From contig NZ_AP018907.1 in the NCBI RefSeq assembly GCF_003966715.1, positions 2,220,001-2,284,000 on the forward strand: a stretch of 64,000 nt of DNA, written 5' to 3'. This stretch comes from Blastochloris tepida (GTDB lineage: Bacteria; Pseudomonadota; Alphaproteobacteria; Rhizobiales; Xanthobacteraceae). The notes below the pieces were generated by a model. It saw only the letters and a program-made list of their open reading frames with translations. It had not been told where the DNA came from and ran no database searches. The stretch's first letter is position 1, and the number at the start of each line of letters is the position of its first letter. Made by a program: the position numbers and the translations under genes. This document shows, one piece after another, positions 54,144-63,273 of this stretch.

Positions 54144-56084
54144 TCAGAGCTGGGCGCCATCCCCTCCCGACGGATTGCCACGGGTATGCGCGACCACCAG
54201 CCGAACCACCCGTTCCGCCGCAATTGCCGCACTTTCACGTTCCGTATTCAGCACCAGCGCTGGCGACACGGGAGGTTCGTAGGCCTGATCACGTCCGGTC
54301 AGGTGCCTGATGCGACCGGCCTCCGCCTTCGCATAGAGCCCCTTCGGATCGCGCTCGCGGCACACGTCGAGCGGTGCGTCGACGAAGACCTCCAGGAATC
54401 GCCCTTCGGGCAGCAGCGCAGCAATGCGGGCGCGATCGGCACGGAATGGCGACACCAGCGCTGTGACCACGATCAGGCCGGCATCGTGCAGAAGCCGCGC
54501 GACCTCGCCAACCCGTCGCACATTCTCGGTGCGCGAGAGCGCGTCGAAACCCAGGTCGGAATTGAGACTCTGCCGCAGATTGTCACCGTCGAGCAGCATG
54601 GTGTGGAAGCCCTGGGCCACCAGTCGCCGTTCGACCAGATTGGCGATCGTCGATTTCCCGGCTCCCGACAGTCCGGTCAGCCACACCACGACCGGTGTCT
54701 GCGCCTTGAGGAATGCTCGTCGTTCCGGCGTCACGTCATGCGCGTGGCCGTGGATCTCCTGCGATCCGCCGAGGCTTTCGCGAATCATGCCGGCGGCGAC
54801 CGTGCGGTGCGTCGTCCGATCGATCAGAATGAACGAGCCGGTGGTGCGGTTGTCATCATAGGGATCGACGGCGATCGGGATCGTCGTCTCGAGGTGTATC
54901 CGGCCGATGCTGTTCAGCGGCAGGATGTCCGCGTCTTCATTCAGAAGCGTATCGACCGCGAGCGCGCTGGCAATGTTGGCAATGACCGCAGGCACCGTCG
55001 CCGTGCCTGCCTTCAGCAGATAGGCGGCGCGCGGAACGCCGGGGTCCTCATCCATCCACACCACGTCGGCGGAAAACTGCCGGGACACGATCGGCCGCGC
55101 CCGCGGCGCTGCGAGCACGTCACCCCGGGCGATGTCGAGCTCGTCCTCCAGAGTCAACGTCACGGCGTGCCCGGCTGCCGCACGCGGCACGTCGCCATCG
55201 AAGGTGACGATGCGCGCGACACGCGACGTATGTCCCGAAGCGGCGGCGACAACCGCATCGCCGACCCTGATCTCTCCTGACGCCACGGTGCCGGCGAACC
55301 CGCGAAAGTTCTGCGACGGTCGATTGACCCATTGCACCGGCAGCCGGAAAGCCTGATCGGCCCGGTGATGCCCGACATCGATGGTTTCCAGCAGCCGAAG
55401 CAGTGTCGGCCCATGGTACCAGGGCGTGCGCGGACTCGGTTCGGCGATATTGTCGCCAAACCGCGCGGACAGCGGAATCGCGGTGATCGACGCGAATGCG
55501 AGCGGCGCTGCGAATGCGCGGAACGCCGCCGCAATCTCCTCGAACACGTCTTGCGAGAACTCGACGAGGTCGATCTTGTTGATCGCGAGCGCGACGTGGC
55601 GAATGCCGAGCAGCGAGACGATGACCGCATGACGGTGCGTCTGCTCGAGGAGACCGCGGCGAGCGTCCACCAGCAGAACCGCGAAATCGGCGTTCGAAGC
55701 GCCGGTCGCCATGTTTCGGGTGTATTGCTTGTGGCCGGGCGTATCGGCAACGATGAACGCACGTTGCGCTGTGGCAAAGAACCGGTAGGCCACATCGATG
55801 GTGATGCCCTGCTCGCGCTCGGCCTCCAGGCCATCCAGCAGCAGAGCGTAGTCGATCTCGCCGCCGGTGGTGCCGAACCGCCGCGAATCGCGTTCCAGCG
55901 TCGCCATCTGGTCCCGGAACAGGCTGTTCGCTTCGTGAAGCAGCCGGCCGATCAGGGTCGACTTGCCGTCGTCCACCGAGCCGCAGGTGATGAACCGCAG
56001 CTCGCTGCGTTCCTGGCGCGGCAGCACCTCCGGCTCGGACTGGATCGTCTCGGCGGCAATGGCGCGTGCGGCTGCAGTCGACAT
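54144..56084 (-). CDS. cysNC: Sulfate adenylyltransferase large subunit fused to APS kinase
   Basis: 646 residues. Residues 1-~440 are the CysN GTPase: GSVDDGKSTLIGRLL (G1), EREQGITIDVAYRFF, DTPGHKQYTRNM, and INKIDLV (NKxD). From ~465 an APS kinase with P-loop GLSGAGKST, LDGDNLRQSLNSDLGF and VDAPLDVCRERDPKGLY. With CysD it forms APS from sulfate and ATP, driven by GTP; the kinase half makes PAPS. The same fusion is known as NodQ in rhizobia. It overlaps the cysD stop by 1 bp and is the last gene of the cluster. Confidence 0.95.
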   Translation of the reverse strand: MSTAAARAIAAETIQSEPEVLPRQERSELRFITCGSVDDGKSTLIGRLLHEANSLFRDQMATLERDSRRFGTTGGEIDYALLLDGLEAEREQGITIDVAYRFFATAQRAFIVADTPGHKQYTRNMATGASNADFAVLLVDARRGLLEQTHRHAVIVSLLGIRHVALAINKIDLVEFSQDVFEEIAAAFRAFAAPLAFASITAIPLSARFGDNIAEPSPRTPWYHGPTLLRLLETIDVGHHRADQAFRLPVQWVNRPSQNFRGFAGTVASGEIRVGDAVVAAASGHTSRVARIVTFDGDVPRAAAGHAVTLTLEDELDIARGDVLAAPRARPIVSRQFSADVVWMDEDPGVPRAAYLLKAGTATVPAVIANIASALAVDTLLNEDADILPLNSIGRIHLETTIPIAVDPYDDNRTTGSFILIDRTTHRTVAAGMIRESLGGSQEIHGHAHDVTPERRAFLKAQTPVVVWLTGLSGAGKSTIANLVERRLVAQGFHTMLLDGDNLRQSLNSDLGFDALSRTENVRRVGEVARLLHDAGLIVVTALVSPFRADRARIAALLPEGRFLEVFVDAPLDVCRERDPKGLYAKAEAGRIRHLTGRDQAYEPPVSPALVLNTERESAAIAAERVVRLVVAHTRGNPSGGDGAQL

Positions 56085-57055
56085 CAGAAATACCCCTCGC
56101 GCTTCTTGCGTTCCATCGAGGCATGCATGGCGCCGTCGATCAGCCGGCCCTGTCGTTCCGATGACTCGGAGGCGACCACCTCGGCAAATATGTCGTCCAC
56201 CGTCGTTGCGTCCGATGCCGTCGCGGCAGACAGCGGCCAGCAGCCGAGCGTGCGAAAGCGCACGCGGCGCGTCACCACCTGCTCGCCGGGATTGAAACGC
56301 ATGCGCTCGTCATCGACGACGATCAGCGCGCCATCGCGGTCGACCACCGGCCTGTCAGCGGCGAGATAGAGCGGCACGATCGGGATGTCCTCGATACGGA
56401 TGTAGTCCCAGATGTCGAACTCGGTCCAGTTGGAGAGCGGGAACACCCGCATCGTCTCGCCCGGCGAAAGGCGCGTGTTGAACAGGCTCCACAATTCGGG
56501 GCGCTGGTTGCGCGGCTCCCAGATGTGGCCGCTGGCACGGTGGGAGAAGATGCGCTCCTTGGCGCGCGCCTTTTCCTCGTCGCGCCGGCCACCGCCGAAC
56601 GCGGCGTCGAATCCGAATTCATCGAGCGCGGCCTTGAGCGCTTCCGTCAGCATCAGGCGGGTATATTCGCCGGTCTCGGTGTCGAACGGATTGACCCCGG
56701 CGCGGGCAGCGCGTTCGTTCGAACGCACGATCAGGTCGAGCCCAAGCTCCCTCGCCGTGCGGTCGCGATGGTCGAGCAGATCGCGAAAATCCCAGCCCGA
56801 AGCGATGTGCAGGAAGGGAAACGGTGGCCGCGCCGGAAAGAATGCCTTGCGGGCAAGGTGCAGCATGACGCTGGAATCCTTGCCGACCGAATACAGCATC
56901 ACCGGATTACGGAACTCGGCCACCACCTCGCGCAGGATGAAGATTGCCTCATCCTCGAGACGCTTCAGATGGGGCGACAGACGGCCCTGCCGCGCCGGGC
57001 GGCGTACGACCGGTGGCTCCTCCGGCAGGGCCCCCGGCATCAGGATATCGGACAT
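56084..57055 (-). CDS. cysD: Sulfate adenylyltransferase small subunit
   Basis: 323 residues. PP-loop [17 protein letters not shown] (~56-72) binds [36 protein letters not shown] and [15 protein letters not shown] are typical CysD. It is the catalytic ATP sulfurylase subunit partnered by CysN. Start ATG 57055 overlaps the DUF934 stop by 1 bp and its own stop overlaps cysNC by 1 bp, so translation is coupled. Length is slightly above the usual ~300 because of a 25-residue N-terminal tail. Confidence 0.95.
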   Translation of the reverse strand: MSDILMPGALPEEPPVVRRPARQGRLSPHLKRLEDEAIFILREVVAEFRNPVMLYSVGKDSSVMLHLARKAFFPARPPFPFLHIASGWDFRDLLDHRDRTARELGLDLIVRSNERAARAGVNPFDTETGEYTRLMLTEALKAALDEFGFDAAFGGGRRDEEKARAKERIFSHRASGHIWEPRNQRPELWSLFNTRLSPGETMRVFPLSNWTEFDIWDYIRIEDIPIVPLYLAADRPVVDRDGALIVVDDERMRFNPGEQVVTRRVRFRTLGCWPLSAATASDATTVDDIFAEVVASESSERQGRLIDGAMHASMERKKREGYF

Positions 57056-57570
57056 CAGACTGTCTCCGAGACGCGCAGCCAGGGCCGCGGGCCGGGCCGC
57101 GTTTCAGTACCTTCCCGCGACGCCGGCTGATAATGGTGCCGCACCGCCTTGATGCGGCCCTCGCGCAGCGCTCCGATCGTGCCAGGGTGCGTGACATCAA
57201 GCGCGTCGAACCCGACACGGGTGAGAAACACGATCTGGTCCTGCAGCACGTCGCCGACCGCACGCAGCTCGCCTTGATAGCCGAACCGATCGCGCAGCAG
57301 TCGCGCCGTCGAGAAATGTCGGCCGTCCGCATATTTCGCGACGTGCACCACCACCAATCGCAGGTGGGGAATGATCTCCTGAAGCCCGTCGAGCCTCTCG
57401 CCGGCTGCCAGCACGACACCCGCGCCGGCATTGCGCTGGCGCAGCTTCGGCCATTCCGCGATCAGACGCGCCTTCGCAAGCGCCACCTTGCCGGTCGCCG
57501 GCACCGGTTCGGTCTCGCCTGGAAACTGCCAGTCGTCGTCGCCGAAGGAGCCGTTTCGATAGAGTGCCAT
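57055..57570 (-). CDS. DUF934-family protein of sulfate assimilation
   Basis: 171 residues. [37 protein letters not shown] and [20 protein letters not shown] are the DUF934 pattern (COG3749). The family is almost always found with cysH/cysI and is presumed to serve sulfite reduction, but its activity has not been defined. It lies between cysH (15 bp upstream) and cysD (1 bp overlap), in keeping with that. Confidence 0.9.
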   Translation of the reverse strand: MALYRNGSFGDDDWQFPGETEPVPATGKVALAKARLIAEWPKLRQRNAGAGVVLAAGERLDGLQEIIPHLRLVVVHVAKYADGRHFSTARLLRDRFGYQGELRAVGDVLQDQIVFLTRVGFDALDVTHPGTIGALREGRIKAVRHHYQPASREGTETRPGPRPWLRVSETV

Positions 57571-57585
57571 GGTCGGTTGTCCGGG

Positions 57586-58293
57586 TCAGGTTTCCGAGAT
57601 CAAGGGCAGCGAGGCCGGGCGGTGGATGCCGCATTCGGTCTTGTCGAAGCCGGACCATCGGCCGGCCCGCGGATTGTCGGCGGACGCCGGTCGCGTGCAC
57701 GGTTGACAGCCGATCGACGGATAGCCGCGCGCCACCAGCGGGTGTTGCGGCAGGCTGTGCTTGCGGGCATAGGCCGCAAGATCCGCCGCACCCCACGCCG
57801 CGAGCGGATTCACCTTCACCCGCTTGTCCTCGAATTCGAACGCCGGCAGCGCAGCTCGCGTCTCGGCCTGAAAGCGCTTGCGGCCGGTGATCCAGGCGGC
57901 GAACGGCTCAAGTGCCGCATTGAACGGCGACACCTTTCGAAGGGCACAGCAGCCATCCGGATCCCAGGTCGCCCGAGTTCCATCCGGATCGCGGCGGCTG
58001 ACCGCATCCGGTGACGGGCCCACCACCCGCACATCGCCGAGCCCCAGCCGCTCCGCCAGTTCGTCGCGGTAGGCCAGCGTCTCCGGGAAGTGCCGGCCAG
58101 TGTCGACGAACAGCACCGGAATCGCCCGATCGATCGTTGCTGCAAGGTGAAGCAGCACCACCGACTCGGCCCCGAACGACGACACAACCGCAATCTCGCC
58201 CTTGAAGTGGTCGAGTGCCGCTCGCAGCACCGTCGCCGCATCGGCGGCCCCATAACGGTCCTGCAGCAGCGCTGCGTCAGCCGGCGTCGGCAT
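57586..58293 (-). CDS. cysH: Assimilatory APS reductase (iron-sulfur CysH)
   Basis: 235 residues from ATG 58293 (MPTPADAALLQDRYG). Active motif KTECGIH with Cys221, and the [4Fe-4S] ligands CC (115-116) and CQPC (196-199), which mark the APS-reducing subtype, in contrast to E. coli PAPS reductase. SSFGAESVVLLHL binds the substrate. It reduces APS to sulfite with thioredoxin. Since cysNC can also make PAPS, both nucleotides are available. It overlaps cysI by 17 bp. Confidence 0.93.
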   Translation of the reverse strand: MPTPADAALLQDRYGAADAATVLRAALDHFKGEIAVVSSFGAESVVLLHLAATIDRAIPVLFVDTGRHFPETLAYRDELAERLGLGDVRVVGPSPDAVSRRDPDGTRATWDPDGCCALRKVSPFNAALEPFAAWITGRKRFQAETRAALPAFEFEDKRVKVNPLAAWGAADLAAYARKHSLPQHPLVARGYPSIGCQPCTRPASADNPRAGRWSGFDKTECGIHRPASLPLISET

Positions 58294-59938
58294 AGAGCGC
58301 CTCCCAGAACGGCTTCTCGCCGAGCCTTCGATAGGTGGCGAGAAACGTCTCCTCCGGCGCCAAACGAAGGCGAACGTACGCGCTGATGATGATCTCCACG
58401 GCATCGACGACGTCTTCAGACGAGAACCCGCGGCCTACGATCTCACCGATCGCGGTGTTCTCGTCAGCCGAGCCGCCAAGCGTGATCTGGTAGAACTCCT
58501 CGCCCTTGCGGTCGACACCAAGAATGCCGATGTGTCCGACGTGATGATGGCCGCACGCATTGATGCAACCGGAAATCTTGAGCTTCAGGTCTCCGATGTC
58601 ATGTTGACGGTCGAGATCGGCGAAACGCTCCGACAGCCGCTGCGCAACCGGGATCGAGCGGGCATTCGCCAGCGAGCAATAGTCGAGCCCGGGGCAGCAG
58701 ATGATATCGGTGATGAGGCCGGCATTCGGCGTGGCAAGCTCCACGCTCTCCAGCGCCGCATGCGCCGCCGGCAGGTCATCAAGCCTGACGTGCGGCAGGA
58801 TGAGGTTCTGCTCGTGCGACACGCGAATCTCGCCGAAGGAGAACCGCTCGGCAATGTCTGCGACCGCATCCATCTGGTCGGCGTTGGCATCGCCCGGGAT
58901 GCCACCGGACGGCTTCAGCGAGATCGTGACGATCCCATAGCCCGGCTGGCGGTGCGGGTGCACGTTGCGCGCGACGAAGCGGACAAAGGCGGGGTTGGCG
59001 CGTCTGGCCGCCTCGAAGATCTCCGCGCGGCCCGGCTCCTCGACGAAGGCCGGCGGCGCAAAGTAGGCGCGAATTCGCGCGATCTCCTCTGCCGGAAGCG
59101 TCAGGGTGCGGCCCCGCAACTCGCCGAACTCGTCTTCGATCGCCGCCTTGAGCCGGTCGAACCCTGTCTCGTGAACCAGGATCTTGATGCGCGCCTTGTA
59201 CTTGTTGTCGCGCCGTCCCTCGAGATTGTAGATTCGCAGGATGGCCTCGACATAGGCAAGCACGTCTTCCTCAGCCACGAAGTCGCGAAGCTTCTTCGCG
59301 ACCATTGGCGTGCGTCCCTGGCCACCGCCGACATAGACTGCAAAGCCGATCCTGCCCGCCGCGTCGCGCGTCACCTCCAGCCCGATGTCGTGGACCTGAA
59401 TTGCGGCTCGGTCTCGCGGCCCGCCGCTAATCGAGATCTTGAACTTGCGCGGTAGGAAGGTGAATTCCGGGTGGAGCGAGGACCACTGCCTCAGGATCTC
59501 GGCATAGGGTCGCGGATCGGCGATCTCATCCGCCGCGGCGCCGGCGAAATGATCGACCGTGACATTGCGCACACAGCTTCCAGAAGTCTGGATCGCGTGC
59601 ATCTCGACCTCGGCGAGTTCGTTCAGGATCGCCGGCACGTCCTGCAGTGCGATCCAGTTGTACTGAAGGTTCTGGCGGGTAGTGAAGTGGCCATAGCCGC
59701 GGTCGAACCGTCGGCCGATGTCGGCAAGCTTGCGCATCTGGCGTGCCGACAGCGTGCCATAGGGAATCGCGATACGCAGCATGTAGGCATGAAGCTGCAG
59801 ATAGACGCCGTTCATCAGGCGAAGCGGCCGGAACTGATCTTCGGTCAGTTCGCCGGCCAGCCGCCGCTCGACCTGGTCGGCGAATTCCGCCACGCGCTCT
59901 CGGACAAAGGTGGCGTCGAACTCATCGTATCGATACAT
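58277..59938 (-). CDS. cysI: Nitrite/sulfite reductase, hemoprotein
   Basis: 553 residues from ATG 59938 (MYRYDEFDATF); a GTG three bases earlier is possible. Two ferredoxin-like/heme modules; [4Fe-4S]-siroheme cysteines in CPGLDYCSLAN and SGCINACGHHH. FTTRQNLQYNWI and TSGSCVRNVTVDHFAG are typical of the ferredoxin/plant-like sulfite/nitrite reductase family. It reduces sulfite to sulfide with six electrons. The context (cysH, DUF934, siroheme synthase) favours sulfite. The start overlaps the DUF2849 stop by 1 bp. Confidence 0.93.
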   Translation of the reverse strand: MYRYDEFDATFVRERVAEFADQVERRLAGELTEDQFRPLRLMNGVYLQLHAYMLRIAIPYGTLSARQMRKLADIGRRFDRGYGHFTTRQNLQYNWIALQDVPAILNELAEVEMHAIQTSGSCVRNVTVDHFAGAAADEIADPRPYAEILRQWSSLHPEFTFLPRKFKISISGGPRDRAAIQVHDIGLEVTRDAAGRIGFAVYVGGGQGRTPMVAKKLRDFVAEEDVLAYVEAILRIYNLEGRRDNKYKARIKILVHETGFDRLKAAIEDEFGELRGRTLTLPAEEIARIRAYFAPPAFVEEPGRAEIFEAARRANPAFVRFVARNVHPHRQPGYGIVTISLKPSGGIPGDANADQMDAVADIAERFSFGEIRVSHEQNLILPHVRLDDLPAAHAALESVELATPNAGLITDIICCPGLDYCSLANARSIPVAQRLSERFADLDRQHDIGDLKLKISGCINACGHHHVGHIGILGVDRKGEEFYQITLGGSADENTAIGEIVGRGFSSEDVVDAVEIIISAYVRLRLAPEETFLATYRRLGEKPFWEALYADAG

Positions 59939-60264
59939 CACGGATGCTCCGGACCGGCGTTGCTGGACACCAGGATCGTCGGGCCGCTTGCGCGAATCAG
60001 CTCACGCAACTCCAAAGGCCGTACGAACCCCTTTTCGTTCACAACCCCGATCAGTGTCGGCTCCACCACACGTCCGGCATCGTGGTCGGCACGGGCGCGA
60101 GCCAGCAATGCGTCGGCGGCCTCGCGCGTCGTCGCGATTTCGGCGTCTCCGACAGAGGGAAGCCATGCGCCGTCCGCCCGGCGGAACACCACGAGGCCTG
60201 TGCGGAGATCGTTGGCGATTGCCACGGATGGCTGGAAGGGCTTTGTGGTCTTCGATCTGGTCAT
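59938..60264 (-). CDS. DUF2849-family protein
   Basis: 108 residues (MTRSKTTKPFQPSVAIANDL…). TGLVVFRRADGAWL and ADALLARARADHDAGRVVEP fit DUF2849, a short family seen in alphaproteobacteria between the siroheme synthase and sulfite reductase genes. The function is unknown; the position suggests help with siroheme insertion or electron supply. It begins 3 bp after the cysG stop and overlaps cysI by 1 bp. Confidence 0.85.
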   Translation of the reverse strand: MTRSKTTKPFQPSVAIANDLRTGLVVFRRADGAWLPSVGDAEIATTREAADALLARARADHDAGRVVEPTLIGVVNEKGFVRPLELRELIRASGPTILVSSNAGPEHP

Positions 60265-60267
60265 CGC

Positions 60268-61314
60268 TCAAGCCGCTCTGCGGGTGGATGGACACGCAGC
60301 CGGTCTCGCTCCGGCGACACCCGGGACGACGTCGCAGGCGATCCCCGCCACGCGAAGCGCTGTTGCCGCGCTACGAACGAACGCCGAGGCCGCTGCATCG
60401 CCCGGAACAAGTCGAACCACGCGCCGGCCGGCACCGGCATGCTGTGTCAGCAGCGCAACCTCGTCAGGTTGGTACACCGCGCCGTGCCTTGGCGGGTCGA
60501 TGCCGATGCGTTCGATGTCACGTCGCGCCAATGCCAGGATGTCTTCCGGTGCATCGCTATCGTGGACCAGCACGTCGGCGCCGAGCAGCAGGCGGTGGGC
60601 ACGCAGAGTCATCAGATCCGCCTCCCCTGGTCCGGTGCCAATGAACAGCACGGCACCAGCCACCGTTCGGGCGATCGCTTGATCGAGATCCGCGAGCGCC
60701 TGTTGAGCTGCGGTCTCCGCCGCACCGGCGAGCGCGAGCTCGGCCGCGCGGCCTTCCAGGAGACCTGTCCAGAATCTGCGCCGTGCGACAGGATCCGCGA
60801 GACGATCGAGTACCTGGGAGCGCACTGAACCCGCAAGAACAGCGAGCTGGCCGAGGTTCGGCGGCAACAGCGCCTCGATCATCCCGCGAATCCGTGTCGC
60901 CAGAACCGGTGCGTGGCCATCGGTGGCGACGGCGACCGAGATCGGTGCGCGATCGATGATCGCCGGCATGGCGAAGTCGGAGAGTTGCGGTCGGTCGACC
61001 ACGTTGACCGGCACGCGTTGCGCGTGGGCATGTGCCGCATGACGCGCATCGGTGTCGGCGTCACCGGTAGCGATGATTGCCAGGGCGACGTCATCCAGCG
61101 CATAGGCGCAAAAGTCGCCGTCACTTCGGGTAATTCCATGCGAAGCGGCGAACCGCTCGAGTGCCGGCGACGGATTCGCGGCGACCAGCGTCAATGCCGC
61201 TTCGGTGCGTGCCAGCAATCGCAGCTTCTGCAGTGCTGCGGCTCCCTCCCCGACCACGACCACGCGGCGACCGGCGACGTCATGGGACACGGGAAGGAAG
61301 CGGAAACGTGCCAT
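60268..61314 (-). CDS. cysG: Siroheme synthase with shortened, divergent methyltransferase half
   Basis: 348 residues from the ATG of MARFRFLPVSHDVAG (GAGG 7 bp upstream). The N-terminal ~215 residues are the precorrin-2 dehydrogenase/ferrochelatase (VVVVGEGAAALQKLRLLART; VPVNVVDRPQLSDFAMPAII). The C-terminal part starts as a SUMT methyltransferase (VLFIGTGPGEADLMTLRAHR, DVLVHDSDAPEDIL) but the GGDP-type SAM loop reads VPGDAAAS, and it ends ~120 residues in, far short of the usual ~460-residue CysG. Methylation may therefore come from another gene. A late frameshift is possible. Confidence 0.85.
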   Translation of the reverse strand: MARFRFLPVSHDVAGRRVVVVGEGAAALQKLRLLARTEAALTLVAANPSPALERFAASHGITRSDGDFCAYALDDVALAIIATGDADTDARHAAHAHAQRVPVNVVDRPQLSDFAMPAIIDRAPISVAVATDGHAPVLATRIRGMIEALLPPNLGQLAVLAGSVRSQVLDRLADPVARRRFWTGLLEGRAAELALAGAAETAAQQALADLDQAIARTVAGAVLFIGTGPGEADLMTLRAHRLLLGADVLVHDSDAPEDILALARRDIERIGIDPPRHGAVYQPDEVALLTQHAGAGRRVVRLVPGDAAASAFVRSAATALRVAGIACDVVPGVAGARPAACPSTRRAA

Positions 61315-61340
61315 GGACGAACCTCGATATTGCATGGACT

Positions 61341-62420
61341 CTACGCGCCGAAGGCACGAAGCCGGCGGAAGGACACATGGACGGTGTCGCCCCTGGCGAG
61401 CAGCACGTCCGGCGGCAACTCCATCTCCACCTTTGGAAGATCCGCATCGATCTGAAGCTCGGCCCGCCGCGTCGCCCCTGCTCGCCGCACATCAGCAATC
61501 CGCGCCGACAGCGCGTTCGCCTCGCCCTCTGCCAGGACAAGGTCGCGTGGGCGGACGAACAGCGATGCCGGTCCGTCCGCGACCCTCGCGCCGTTCAGCG
61601 GGAGCGCGTGCGGGCCGAGCCGCAGCACGCCGCCGGTCGCATGCGCTGGAAGCCGCGCCGCCTCGCCGATGAAGCCCGCGACGAACGCCGTCGCCGGATG
61701 CTCATAGACCTCGTCGGGTGTTCCGATCTGCTCCAGCCGCCCCCGGTTGAGGACGGCAACACGATCGGCAATCTCGAGCGCCTCGTCCTGGTCGTGGGTG
61801 ACGAAAAGCGTGGTGTGGCCGGTCTTCTCATGGATGTCGCGCAGCCAGCGGCGGAGGTCGCGTCGCACCTGGGCGTCGAGCGCGCCAAACGGCTCATCGA
61901 GCAGCAGCACCTTGGGATCGACGGCCAAGGCGCGAGCCAGCGCCACGCGCTGGCGCTGACCACCAGAAAGTTGCGCGGGATAGCGCCGCTCCAGCCCGGC
62001 AAGCTGCACGAGGTCGAGCAGTTCCGCCACTCGCGCCCGGATCGCCGCACTCGACGGTCGTGATGCACGCGGGCGCACCCTCAAGCCGTACGCGATGTTC
62101 TCGGCCACGGTGAGATGGCGGAACAGTGCATAATGCTGAAACATGAAGCCGACGCCGCGCGCCTGCACCGGCACCTGCGTTGCGTCCTCGCCGCCAAGCA
62201 GGATCCGTCCACTGGTGGCCTGCTCCAACCCGGCGACGATGCGCAGCAGCGTCGTCTTGCCGGATCCCGAGGGGCCCAGCAGCGCCACCAGCTCGCCGGG
62301 ACGTGCGCGCAAGCTGACCCCATCAAGTGCCGCTGCCTCACCGAAGCGCTTGCTGATGCTCTCGGCCCGGATTTCCGCTGTCCGGCCGCTATCCAAGGCG
62401 GCGTGCTCTTGCAAGGCCAT
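61341..62420 (-). CDS. cysA: Sulfate/thiosulfate ABC transporter ATPase
   Basis: 359 residues from ATG 62420 ([13 protein letters not shown]); the frame continues upstream into cysW. Walker [11 protein letters not shown]-loop [12 protein letters not shown], signature [15 protein letters not shown], Walker [13 protein letters not shown] and switch His in [16 protein letters not shown]-like C-terminal domain follows. It powers sulfate import by CysT and CysW. Its start lies inside the cysW 3' end (32-bp overlap). It ends 26 bp before cysG. Confidence 0.93.
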   Translation of the reverse strand: MALQEHAALDSGRTAEIRAESISKRFGEAAALDGVSLRARPGELVALLGPSGSGKTTLLRIVAGLEQATSGRILLGGEDATQVPVQARGVGFMFQHYALFRHLTVAENIAYGLRVRPRASRPSSAAIRARVAELLDLVQLAGLERRYPAQLSGGQRQRVALARALAVDPKVLLLDEPFGALDAQVRRDLRRWLRDIHEKTGHTTLFVTHDQDEALEIADRVAVLNRGRLEQIGTPDEVYEHPATAFVAGFIGEAARLPAHATGGVLRLGPHALPLNGARVADGPASLFVRPRDLVLAEGEANALSARIADVRRAGATRRAELQIDADLPKVEMELPPDVLLARGDTVHVSFRRLRAFGA

Positions 62421-63273
62421 CGCCGTAGCGCCATTCGAGGGCTGACTTGACCACGAGCGTGATGAGAGCGAGCCCAGCGAGAAGCGAGGCGACCGCGAAG
62501 GCACCGACAAAGGCATATTCATTGTAGAGAATCTCCACCTGCAGCGGCAGTGTGTTCGTAAGGCCGCGAATGTGTCCGGAAACAACCGACACCGCGCCGA
62601 ACTCGCCCATGGCGCGTGCATTGGCGAGCAGCACCCCATAGAGCAGCGCCCATTTCACGTTCGGCAGCGTGACGGTGAGAAACATGCGAAAGGCAGAGGC
62701 GCCGAGCGTCAACGCCGCCTCCTCCTCGGCCGTGCCCTGCTCCTGCATCAGCGGAATCAGCTCGCGCGCCACGAACGGGAAGGTGACGAAGATCGTCGCC
62801 AGCACCAAGCCTGGTACGGCGAAGATGATCTTGATGTCATGCTCCTGCAGGAAGCTGCCGAACACGCCGTGCGCGCCGAACAGCAGCACGAAGACGAGAC
62901 CAGAGACCACAGGCGATACCGAGAATGGCAGGTCGATGAGAGTGACCAGCACGCTCTTTCCAACGAAATCGAATTTCGCCACGGCCCAGGCTGCGGCGAT
63001 GCCGAACACCACGTTCAGCGGTACCGCAATCGCTGCCACCAGCAATGTCAGGCGGATTGCCGCCTGTGTGTCGGGATCGGCGAAGCTGGCGAAATAGGCC
63101 GCGACGCCGCGGCGCAGCGCCTCGGCGAACACGGCGGTCAAGGGCAGCACCAGGAACAACGCCAGGAACGCCATCGCGGCCGCAATCAGGACCAAACGGA
63201 CGAAAAGCCCCTCGCCGACCACCTCTACCGGGCTTCCCCGCAACACAACTGCTGCCGACACCCCATTAGACAT
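62389..63273 (-). CDS. cysW: Sulfate ABC transporter permease CysW
   Basis: 294 residues with about six transmembrane helices (for example [56 protein letters not shown]). The permease EAA-type loop is [19 protein letters not shown], and the segment [20 protein letters not shown] is typical CysW. It forms the channel with CysT. The start overlaps cysT by 8 bp and the end overlaps cysA by 32 bp. Confidence 0.93.
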   Translation of the reverse strand: MSNGVSAAVVLRGSPVEVVGEGLFVRLVLIAAAMAFLALFLVLPLTAVFAEALRRGVAAYFASFADPDTQAAIRLTLLVAAIAVPLNVVFGIAAAWAVAKFDFVGKSVLVTLIDLPFSVSPVVSGLVFVLLFGAHGVFGSFLQEHDIKIIFAVPGLVLATIFVTFPFVARELIPLMQEQGTAEEEAALTLGASAFRMFLTVTLPNVKWALLYGVLLANARAMGEFGAVSVVSGHIRGLTNTLPLQVEILYNEYAFVGAFAVASLLAGLALITLVVKSALEWRYGDGLARARRLG

